In this document: positions 11,960-21,191 of the stretch, in pieces
How the letters are laid out: every line of letters starts with the position of its first letter
Numbering within the stretch: position 1 is the first letter of the stretch
Notes under the pieces: model-generated
Told to the model about the DNA's origin: nothing
Seen by the model: only the letters and a program-made list of their open reading frames with translations
The model's database searches: none
NCBI GenBank assembly: GCA_009763385.1
Contig: CM019822.1
Location: 11,874,127-11,938,126, forward strand
Direction of reading: 5' to 3'
From: Coix lacryma-jobi var. lacryma-jobi
Lineage: Eukaryota > Streptophyta > Magnoliopsida > Poales > Poaceae
Length of the DNA: 64,000 nt
Position numbers and translations under genes: made by a program

Positions 11960-14350
11960 ATGTCGACCCTAAGTCAAGAACAATTTGATGAGATTGTGAA
12001 GAAGGTTTCTGCTCAGATAATTGAAGATCAAGCAAAGAAGCATGAAGATGAAATGAAGAAGATGAAAGATGAGATTGAGAGTTTGAGGCGAGCTTTAGAC
12101 AGCAAAGCCGAATCATCCGGAAGTGGAAAAAATCCGCCACTGCCCAAAGATGACAAGAAGAAGGGAGATGAAGAGAAAGGCAAGAGAGACAACGAGTTCT
12201 CTAGAGTGTCTTATGACTATAGCCAATTGGGCAAAGTCATTCAATTGCCTAGCGTCAATCTAGGCAAACCACCCGCTTTTGATGGAATCAACTACAATGA
12301 TTGGGCACACAAGATGAAGCTACACCTTCTTGCCGCAAGAGTTTGGGAGATTGTTGACAGTGGACCAAGTCATGTTGAAGGTCAAGAGTTCACCGACAAT
12401 GATGTGATTGAGTTTCAACAAAATGTTCAAGCCGCATCATTGATCCTATCATGCCTTAAGCCTGAAGAAAGCAACAAGGTACATGGAATGGAGAGTGCCA
12501 AGAAGATTTGGGATACCCTTAGGATATCATATGAGGGTGATGCAAGTGTGAGGAAGTGCAACATAGAGCTTCTTCATGGAAAGATTGAGAACTTTGCTAT
12601 CAAGAAAAGTGAGACCACTCAACAAATGTTTGATAGATTCATGACATTGGTCAATCAGATTAGAGCTCTCAGAGACACAAAGTGGGATGACTACTCAGCT
12701 GGAAGAAAGCTATTGAGAGCATATAGAAAGAGGAACAAGACTCTTGCATCAATCATCATGGAGAGACCCAACTATGAGAGCATGGGACCTCATGAGATGC
12801 TTGTCAAAATAAAGCATCATGAAGTCTTAGATGATGAAGCTCTAGAAGATCAAGAGGAAAGCCACAAGAAGGTGGTAGCTCTCAAAGCTAATCAAGAAGA
12901 AGGAAGCAAGGCCCGAGATGACTCATCAAGTGAAGGAAGTGATGACTCCGATGATGAGATTGCTCTCCTCGTGAAGAACTTCCGAAGATTTATGAAGAAG
13001 AAAATGTATAAGAAGGGCAAAAGTGGATACTTCAAGAAGTCAAAGAAGAGGACATGTTATGAGTGTGGTGCGGATGATCATTTCATTGCCGATTGTCCAC
13101 AAAAGAAGAACAAGAACAAGTATAGCAAGAGTGATGACAAGAAGCAAAGAAGAAGAAGAGGTGGTGAAGCTCATCTTGGTGAGGAATGGTTCTCGGAAGA
13201 TGATTCAAGTGATGAAGAGAAGAGCAAGAGCAAGGAGAAGGAGAAGGGAGCGGCCAACATTGCCATACACAAGACCTCTTCTCCAAGCCTCTTCTCCAAC
13301 ATTGTTACATCGACAACTTCATCACGCTTGTTCGAGAACCTCTCCGACGACGAGGATGACTTCACTCATTCTTGCTTCATGGCTAAGGATGAGAAGGTAT
13401 CATCTAACTCTCCTACTTGTTCTAGCGATGAATATAGTGATGATGAAATGGATGAATTTGAGCTTAGCATAATCAGAAAATTTGGTAAGAAAGGTGGACC
13501 TAAAATCATAAAGTTGCTCACTAAATTAGAGAGTCGGAATGAGAGTCTTGCTTTGCAAGGGGACTTGATCTCTCAAGAGAGAGAAAAGAACCTTGCATTG
13601 GAAGCCTCTCTTGCCGAGGAGAAGTTGAAGGTTGAGAAATTGACCGTGGAATTATCTTTAGCCAATGACTCTAACAAGAAGTTGGCTAAGGAGTGTTCCA
13701 CAAGCAATGACTCAATTGCTAGCCTAAAGAATGAGGTTAGCTTGGTTCAAGAAAGCCTCACAAGCTTTCAAGATAAATATCAAACTCTTGAACTAAGCTA
13801 CAACACTCTTTGGAATAGCACTTCTTCAACTTCTTCTAAGGATTCCGATGGCTCTAATGCCTCAACTAGTAATGGTTGCAAAAGATGCTATAAAATTGAT
13901 ATAAATGCTTGTGCATCTAACCTTGTTGAGCTAGAGAAGAAAGACAAGGAGATTCATAGGTTGAACATGATCTTGAGGAATGGTTGCAAGTGTAAGGTGC
14001 AACAACCAAAAGATATCCTCAAGACCGCAAGACACCCATCCATCAAGGATGGAATTGGGTACAATAGGTGTGGTGGTAAGGCCAATGGAAGGAAGATGGT
14101 CAATGGGGTACCTTTTGTTAACTTTAACAAAGGGGTCCCTCTCTTTGACCTCATGAACAAGGCCAACAAGGTTGCCAATCCCAAGGCTCCACTTGCTAAT
14201 GGTAAGATCAACAAGGAAAAGCAAGTGGAGGCCCCCAAGCAACAAAAGCCCATATCGAGAAGCTATACATGTGATTACTTGTGTTGTTGGGGGAAGGATG
14301 GCAAGATAGTGGTCAAGTATGTGGTGCCCTCAAGAAGAGAGAAATTATGA
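11960..14350 (+). CDS. E1 gag (796 aa, C-terminus altered by a 1-base deletion)
   Basis: Capsid/nucleocapsid protein of a Sirevirus-like element. The start MSTLSQEQFDEIV follows the PBS by 40 bases and is shared with E2. A charged N-terminal coiled coil is followed by the copia gag region (YNDWAHKMKLHLLAARVWEI to ILSCLKPEE). The CCHC zinc knuckle CYECGADDHFIADC is at about 366-379, then acidic stretches and a long C-terminal coiled coil (about 500-620). Compared with E2, one T is missing near 14321, so the last about 30 residues are out of frame and end at 14350. Gag packages element RNA; a Sirevirus Gag was reported to bind dynein light chain LC8, not tested here. Confidence 0.88.
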   Translation: MSTLSQEQFDEIVKKVSAQIIEDQAKKHEDEMKKMKDEIESLRRALDSKAESSGSGKNPPLPKDDKKKGDEEKGKRDNEFSRVSYDYSQLGKVIQLPSVNLGKPPAFDGINYNDWAHKMKLHLLAARVWEIVDSGPSHVEGQEFTDNDVIEFQQNVQAASLILSCLKPEESNKVHGMESAKKIWDTLRISYEGDASVRKCNIELLHGKIENFAIKKSETTQQMFDRFMTLVNQIRALRDTKWDDYSAGRKLLRAYRKRNKTLASIIMERPNYESMGPHEMLVKIKHHEVLDDEALEDQEESHKKVVALKANQEEGSKARDDSSSEGSDDSDDEIALLVKNFRRFMKKKMYKKGKSGYFKKSKKRTCYECGADDHFIADCPQKKNKNKYSKSDDKKQRRRRGGEAHLGEEWFSEDDSSDEEKSKSKEKEKGAANIAIHKTSSPSLFSNIVTSTTSSRLFENLSDDEDDFTHSCFMAKDEKVSSNSPTCSSDEYSDDEMDEFELSIIRKFGKKGGPKIIKLLTKLESRNESLALQGDLISQEREKNLALEASLAEEKLKVEKLTVELSLANDSNKKLAKECSTSNDSIASLKNEVSLVQESLTSFQDKYQTLELSYNTLWNSTSSTSSKDSDGSNASTSNGCKRCYKIDINACASNLVELEKKDKEIHRLNMILRNGCKCKVQQPKDILKTARHPSIKDGIGYNRCGGKANGRKMVNGVPFVNFNKGVPLFDLMNKANKVANPKAPLANGKINKEKQVEAPKQQKPISRSYTCDYLCCWGKDGKIVVKYVVPSRREKL

Positions 14351-14443
14351 GAAATGTTTGGGTGCCAAAAGCTTATGTGACTAACCCCCAAGGACCCAAT
14401 CTCATTTGGGTACCTAAATCAAGAACATAATCTTGTTTTGTAG

Positions 14444-17400
14444 GAATATGCCTCCGGTAGGTCAAGTTGGGTGTTGGATAGTGGATGCACCAATCATATG
14501 ACCGGGGCAAAAGAAATGTTCTCCTCCTTCCAACCAAGCAACGACTCTTGCAACAACATTGTGTTTGGTGACAACGGAAAAGGAGAAGTGCTTGGTTTGG
14601 GTAAAATTGCTATCTCAACTGACAATTCCATATCTAATGTATTACTTGTGCATTCGTTGAGTTACAACTTGTTATCCGTTTCTCAACTTTGTGAAATGGG
14701 TTACGATTGTCTCTTTACGGATAAGGGTGTGACCGCCTCTAGAAGAAGGGATTCCTCTATTCCATTTAAAGGCGTGTTGAAGGGAAAACTTTACCTAGTT
14801 GACTTCTCAACTAGTAAGGTAGAACCTACAACATGTCTAATGGCAAAATCTAGCATGGGTTGGCTTTGGCATCGCCGACTAGCTCATGTTGGGATGAGGA
14901 ACTTGGCCCAACTTCAAAGGGAAGGGCACATCCTTGGACTAACCAATGTCTCGTTTGAGAAAGATAGGATTTGCACTGCGTGTCAAGCAGGAAAGCAAGT
15001 TGGAGCAAAGCATCCAATGAAGAATGTTGTATCAACCACAAGACCATTGGAGCTGCTTCACATGGACCTCATCGGACCCGTTGCTTACCAAAGCATCGGC
15101 GGTAACAAATATGGTTTCGTTATTGTTGATGACTTTTCTCGTTTCACTTGGGTGTTCTTTTTAGCAGATAAAACCGAGACCCAAGGTATCTTCAAGAAGT
15201 TTGCTAGAAGGGCTCAAAATGAGTTTGAGCTCAAGATCAAGAAAGTGAGAAGCGACAATGGGACCAAGTTTAGAAACACCAACATAGAAGAATATCTTGA
15301 TGATGAAGGAATCAAGCATGAGTTCTCCGTTCCATATACCCCACAACAAAATGGGGTTGTGGAAAGGAAGAATAGAACTCTTGTTGAAGCCGCAAGATCT
15401 ATGTTGGATGAGTACAAGACTTCCCATGGCTTTTGGGCGGAGGTGATGAACACCGCGTGTCATGCCATCAACCGCCTCTACCTCCACAAGCTAAGGGACA
15501 AGACGCCATACGAGCTTCTAACCGGTAACAAACCAAAGGTGCATTACTTTCGAGTTTTTGGCTGCAAGTGTTTCATACTTAACAAGAGGGCCAAAAGTTC
15601 AAAGTTTGCACCTAAGGTACATGAAGGCTTTCTACTTGGTTATGGTACTAACGAACATGGCTACCGTGTATTCAATAATGCCACCGACACTATTGAGTTA
15701 ACGGTAGACGTGACCTTTGATGAATCCGACGGCTCTCAAAAGGAGCAAGTCAATGATGAGCTTGTAGGTAATGACGTGCCTCCATCCGAAGCTATCAAGA
15801 GGCTTGCAACCGGTGATGTGAGGCCCGTTGAAATTCAAGATGATGAAGATGATCCATCACACACTCCACAAGATTCTCATATCCATCATGTGCATCCAAA
15901 TGTGCATGATGAAGCTTCCGCAACTCCGAACGGTGGTAGTGTGGGTGATGTTCAAGTGATACATCAAGTTGATGATCAAACACAAGCTCAACATGAAGTC
16001 CGACAAGAAGATGGGGACATCAACACTTATGACGAAGATGATGAAGATGGACCCATCCAAAGGAGATCACTTGTGCCACATCCAAGAGTTCATCATACAG
16101 TTCAACGAGATCATCCCGTTGACAACATATTGGGGAGCATACGGTGTGGGGTAACGACACGCTCTCGCCTAGCAAGTTTTTGTGAACATTACTTGTTTGT
16201 CTCCTCGTTGGAACCTCTTAGGGTGGAAGAAGCACTTGATGATCCGGACTAGGTGATGGCTATGCAAGAAGAGCTGAACAACTTCACCAGGAATGAAGTC
16301 TGGTCCTTGGTGGAAAGGCCCAAGCAAAATGTGATAGGAACCAAATGGGTCTTCCGCAACAAGCAAGACGAGCATGGCGTGGTAACAAGAAACAAAGCAC
16401 GGTTGGCTCAAGGTTTCACTCAAACCGAAGGTTTGGATTTTGGGGAAACCTATGCACCCGTAGCTAGGCTTGAGTCAATTTGTATATTACTTGCCTTTGC
16501 TACTCACCATGATTTCAAGCTATACCAAATGGACGTGAAAAGTGCATTCCTCAATGGCCCCCTCTCCGAATTGGTATATGTGGAGCAACCACCGGGTTTT
16601 GAAGATCCCAAGTATCCCAACCACGTCTACAAGCTCGACAAGGCGCTCTATGGGCTCAAGCAAGCCCCTAGAGCTTGGTATGATTGCCTTAAGGACTTCC
16701 TACTCAAAAAGGGTTTTGAGATAGGAAGGGCCGACGCTACTTTATTTACTCGCAAAGTCAATAATGATATCTTTGTATGCCAAATATATGTCGATGACAT
16801 AATATTTGGTAGTACTAATGTGGCTTTTTGTGAGGAATTTAGTAGGATCATGACCAAAAGGTTCAAGATGTCCATGATGGGTGAGCTGAAGTATTTCCTT
16901 GGATTCCAAATCAAGCAACTCAAGGATGGCACGTTCATCAGTCAAACCAAGTATACAAGAGACATGTTAAAGAAGTTTGAGATGGACAAGGCCAAACTCA
17001 TCAAGACCCCCATGCCTACCAATGGACATCTTGATCTAAATGAGGATGGTAAGTCAGTGGACCAAAAGGTATATCGCTCTATGATCGGTTCATTGCTTTA
17101 CCTTTGTGCATCTAGGCCTGATATAATGCTTAGTGTGTGCATGTGTGCAAGATTTCAAGCTAATCCGAAAGAATGTCATATTATGGCCGTTAAGAGAATC
17201 TTTCGATACTTAGTGCACACTCCGAATCTTGGCTTGTGGTATCCCAAGGGCTCCACTTTCGATCTACTTGGCTATTCCGATTCGGACTATGCCAGTTGCA
17301 AAGTAGATCGGAAGAGTACTACCAGGACTTGCCAATTTATTGGAAGGTCTTTGGTGTCTTAGAGTTCTAAGAAACAAAATAGTGTTGCCCTATTCACCGC

Positions 17401-17738
17401 CGAAGCCGAGTATGTGGCGGCCGGCGCATGCTGTGCTCAACTAGTTTGGATGAAGCAAACACTAAAAGACTTCAGATGTGAGGAAAACAAAATTCCACTT
17501 TTGTGTGACAATGAGAGTGCTATCAAGCTAGCCAACAATCCCGTAAACCATTCTCGCACAAAACACATAGACATCCGACACCATTTCTTGAGAGACCATG
17601 AAGCCAAAGGAGATCGCATTACGCCATGTGAGCACCGAAAAACAACTAGCCGATATCTTCACAAAGCCTTTAGACGAGTCAAGATTTTGTGCTTTGAGGA
17701 GTGAACTAAATATCATTGATTCTCGTAACGTGGCTTGA
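14444..17738 (+). pseudogene. E1 pol (PR-IN-RT-RNase H), multiply broken
   Basis: Begins right after an in-frame TAG at 14441-14443. Domains in order: protease (VLDSGCTNHM), GAG-pre-integrase (WHRRLAHVG), zinc residues (CTACQAGKQ), integrase core (DDFSRFTWVFFL, SDNGT, GVVERKNRTL), RT (YVDDIIFGST) and RNase H (GYSDSDYASCKVDRKST). Lesions against E2: stop TAG at 16250 and TAG at 17360, both where a Trp codon is expected; an in-frame codon loss near 16406; and a 2-base loss near 17613 that shifts the last about 40 codons. The intact family copy would end at 17738. Confidence 0.9.
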
Positions 17739-18570
17739 TGTCTTGCACATATTTGTTTTCACCTAGAGACCTAGACAAATGCTTTGACAAAATATTGTGT
17801 GTGATTTCAAAATCTATTTTGCATGCTTCTCTTATGTCCATGGCTATGAACTGTTTATTTGAAATCTGGACATGATTGAAGTTTGTGTAGTATATCACAC
17901 AAAGTTCTCCTAGAATAGCCCTCTGTCCGTTCTGGAAGTGCACAGTCGGTAGTACCGCCAAAGGGCCGGTAGTACCGACGTCGGTAGTACCGACCCCTAT
18001 GGGCGGTAGTACCGACCGTGTGGACCCGAGTATAAAAGGCCGCAGTCAATCCCTTTCAACCCTATCTAGCCTTTTTTTCACCGCAGCCGCCGCTTCCTCC
18101 TGGTACCGTGCAGCCGCCGCCTCTCTCATCTCCTCCTTCGATCTCCCTCCTCCTCCACCTAAATCCAAAACCTTTTGGTGGAAAGGTGCTTTGGAGCGTG
18201 GAGATCATCTTGGTGGTGTTCTTGAAGCCCAGAAGATCCTCCTACATTGGATTTCGGCCTCTTCTTCACGAGTAGCAAGGTACTAGGGTGTTCATGCCCG
18301 ATCTCTTAATGTACCTTGTCCTAGGTCGATTCCTTTGGTAGGATTGCTCTATCTAGTGTGTAGATGCTTCTAGGATGTATGGTTTGCAAGTTCATGGACG
18401 ATTTGTGTGATTAGGTTGAGGGGAATCGCACGTTGCTGTGCGGTCGGTAGTACCGACCGCGCGCAGCGAGGGGTTTTCCTCCCCGATTTTGATTGTCATT
18501 TTTGGTACATCCTTTGAAGTTGTCTTTCTATCACATTTGTCTCACTTCGGTCTATGCTATCTTGTTCTAG
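17739..18570 (+). promoter_or_regulatory. E1 spacer: palindromes, TATA box and candidate leader intron for ORF3
   Basis: Four palindromes of the LTR type (17944-18021) are followed within about 15 bases by TATAAAAGG (18031-18039) and a C/T-rich leader. A candidate intron runs from CAAG/GTACTA (donor at 18280) to TTGTTCTAG (acceptor ending 18570), so the ATG of the third ORF is the first codon after the splice. One more palindrome (18443-18463) lies in the intron. Promoter and splicing are inferred from sequence only. Confidence 0.5.
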
Positions 18571-20613
18571 ATGTCGCATGGCCGGAGGTCCTCTCACCAG
18601 GCCAGAGATGATGATGAGGAAGAGTATGTGGCTTTGGGGCTTGGTGATGTGCAGCAGGGAGAGCCAAAGCGCCGCAATCCTGCGCGCCGTGCTCGGTCTA
18701 CCGGTGGGAGTATGGAGGAACTCCCTCGTCAGGTCCGTGGACGTTTGTCCGGGGGCCACGGGGGACGTCGCAGCGTTGATAGTGCCAGGGGAGGTGGGAG
18801 CGGCCATGCCGGTGGCAGTGGGCATGCTGCTCCCCCGCCTTCTCCACCCCTTGTCGCTGGTCCGCCCGGGCGCCTGCATAGCGTCATTGTGGGTGGTGTG
18901 GCTCAGGCGGCTGGTGCTGAGCGTGAGGGTCGCTCCATCGATCCTCGCGTTGGACCGTCATCTCCTCCGACTTCAGGGTTGTTGTTTATCAACCGGGTGT
19001 TTCATATGCACCCTGAAGCTGGAGCCTTGATGTCTGCCCCCGCACATCTTGGAAATCCCATGGACTACTCCGACAGGAAGAAGGGAAACCTGTTGAGATC
19101 CCAGAGGTCAGAAAATCCATATCTTTTTGTTCGGGATGATACAGTGGACAAGAGGTTTTGGTCCCGCTTTCAGCAGGACTATTATGTATTTGTTTGCTGG
19201 AAGAATTTATGTGCCAAAGGACATCCTCCCCTCTTTGAGCATAAGCGGTTGGCAATCCTCTCCTTGACAGACAAGGATTCGGAAGAGATTCAGGCTTTGG
19301 TGCAGAGGTTAGAGGAATGGAGGATTCTGGGGTTAGTGTCTGGTGAGCGCAGCTACAACCAGGAGATAATCTGTCAGTTTTGGGCAACCCTTTTCATTGA
19401 TCAGGAGGCTCAGGTGCTGCACTGGATGACCCAAGGGGTCCACTACCGGTGCAACTTCGTCACCTTTGCTAGGTTGTTGGGCTTCAACCGTGACGACAGG
19501 GATGCTCCTCGCTTATCTGAGATGTATGGTGGGGGCATGTACACAGAGCAGCTGCAGAGTTCAGGTGTCTACATGGATGGTGTAGTGGCAAACTTCAAGG
19601 TCCCTGGCCTGAAGCCTGCCTACTTTGTCCTTAACAACTTGATGCGCCTGACTCTAGATCCTAAGGTTGGAGACCAAGACAACTTGAGAGATGATGCTGC
19701 CAAGATCCTTGTCCGGTTTTCTTTGTCAGATGGTCGGTTCAGCATCTCACACTTTCTCTGGCAGAAGATCTCAGATGTCTATAGTGACCCTCACAAGAAC
19801 CTGCCTTATGCTCCATATCTAATGCACATCATTGAGCATGTTGTGGGAGCTACCTTTGAGTACGACCGGACGGTGAAGGAGTACAGTGTTCGGAAGTTTA
19901 CATCGATCGTCAAGGACAAGGCTGTTGAAGGCGATGAGGTTCCAGCAGCAGCAGCGCCTGGCGAGGCTCATGGCCCCGAGCAGGCTAGTGGGGATGTACC
20001 TCCTGCTACCGCTCCTCCTCCGCGTCGTGAGAGGCGTAGGAGTGGCGGTCTTTGCTCCGCACTCGACAAGATTTTCGAGTGGATGTGCTACAGGGCCAAG
20101 CGCGACGAGCGGCATCATCAGGAGGTGCGTGAGCACCTTGGTCTCCCTCCGCGTTCTCCGCCCCAACCCCATCCAGATCCTTTTGCCGAGTATGATGCTC
20201 AGCCCCAGCACGATGATGATGATGATGATGATGATGATGACGGTGGTCAGCAGCAGCCCCAACAGCCCGGTGGTGGTGAGGCTGGCTTTTACAGCTCCAT
20301 GTTGTACCAGTATCCTCAGTTCTATCCTCAGCCTCCACCACAGTACCAGGCTCCTCCTTTCTACCCTGACTATGGTGCGGGTACGTCCTTTGCTGGCGGA
20401 TCCACATCATATCACGGTGGTGGTGGCGGCTCGTACATGGGTTTTGCTGGCCCCGACGCCGATCCAGCTGGGAGTGGTGGTTTCCGCGACTCTACTCCTC
20501 CGTCGGATTCTTCTGCCCCGTCGTCGTTCCCAGGTGGTGATGTTGGTGCGGGTGCTTATTCCTCTCTCTTCGGTGATCCTTTTCATGGTGGGTCTTCCAA
20601 CGGCTACTACTAG
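18571..20613 (+). CDS. E1 third ORF (680 aa, unknown function, Sirevirus ORF3)
   Basis: Open reading frame between pol and the 3' LTR, where some Sireviruses carry a so-called envelope-like gene. No signal peptide or membrane segment is visible, so an envelope role is not supported. Residues 1-140 are Arg/Gly/Pro-rich. A folded-looking core (about 145-450) has RFWSRFQQDYYVFV (about 195) and IICQFWATLFID...LHWMTQG (about 266-288), also seen in E2 and, more loosely, in E3 and E4. The C-terminus has an Asp run (about 548-557), Pro/Gln-rich and Gly/Tyr-rich parts and looks disordered. The core resembles what databases call a putative plant transposon protein domain (from memory). It is intact although E1 pol is broken. 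Confidence 0.8.
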   Translation: MSHGRRSSHQARDDDEEEYVALGLGDVQQGEPKRRNPARRARSTGGSMEELPRQVRGRLSGGHGGRRSVDSARGGGSGHAGGSGHAAPPPSPPLVAGPPGRLHSVIVGGVAQAAGAEREGRSIDPRVGPSSPPTSGLLFINRVFHMHPEAGALMSAPAHLGNPMDYSDRKKGNLLRSQRSENPYLFVRDDTVDKRFWSRFQQDYYVFVCWKNLCAKGHPPLFEHKRLAILSLTDKDSEEIQALVQRLEEWRILGLVSGERSYNQEIICQFWATLFIDQEAQVLHWMTQGVHYRCNFVTFARLLGFNRDDRDAPRLSEMYGGGMYTEQLQSSGVYMDGVVANFKVPGLKPAYFVLNNLMRLTLDPKVGDQDNLRDDAAKILVRFSLSDGRFSISHFLWQKISDVYSDPHKNLPYAPYLMHIIEHVVGATFEYDRTVKEYSVRKFTSIVKDKAVEGDEVPAAAAPGEAHGPEQASGDVPPATAPPPRRERRRSGGLCSALDKIFEWMCYRAKRDERHHQEVREHLGLPPRSPPQPHPDPFAEYDAQPQHDDDDDDDDDDGGQQQPQQPGGGEAGFYSSMLYQYPQFYPQPPPQYQAPPFYPDYGAGTSFAGGSTSYHGGGGGSYMGFAGPDADPAGSGGFRDSTPPSDSSAPSSFPGGDVGAGAYSSLFGDPFHGGSSNGYY

Positions 20614-21191
20614 TTCCTTGCTTATCTTGGCCTACCCGTTTTGGTACTTGATGCCAAAGGGGGAGTGTTAGGCTTTATCTTGATGTAATAGCTAGCTGTG
20701 AGAGAGGGTTTAATCTTTGAGAACTAAGTGTGGTATGCTACTTTTAAAACTTGTGATGTGATGTTGAGGATGTAAAACATTTATGCTTAATGTTAAATTC
20801 ATGTATGGTTCATCCTCTATTAATGCTCTTGTCTTGGTGATTGTTGTTTTCGATATGGCTATGAGATTTGAGTTTTTTTCCTTCTTCCATAGTCATTCGC
20901 TTCTCTTACTTCATTGTTATGTGGATCACCATGTCATATTGTTTATGTATCACAAAACTGATATATATGTTGTCACACACACACTTAGGCACCCCCACGG
21001 ATTACAAAATTTAGGGGGAGCTCTTGTTCTTGTGTATGCAACCTTGTTTTTTAATCAAGGTTTGAAATTCATATCCAAAGCATACACTAAGGGGGAGCTT
21101 GAACTAAATTTTGGAATTCAAAAGCTTCAATTCTTTCTATCCTTATTATAAGCCTAAGTTGGTTGTCATCAATTACCAAAAAGGGGGAGTT
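20614..21191 (+). other. E1 3' region with repeated purine tracts
   Basis: Non-coding stretch with several GGGGGAG tracts (near 20658, 21013, 21092 and the PPT at 21179-21189). The last is preceded by GTTGTCATCAATTACC. Multiple PPT-like tracts before the 3' LTR are a known Sirevirus feature. Confidence 0.75.

Noticed and set aside
18571..20613. Calling the third ORF an envelope gene
   Set aside because: No signal peptide, membrane segment or fusion-like features can be seen in E1, E3 or E4 versions.
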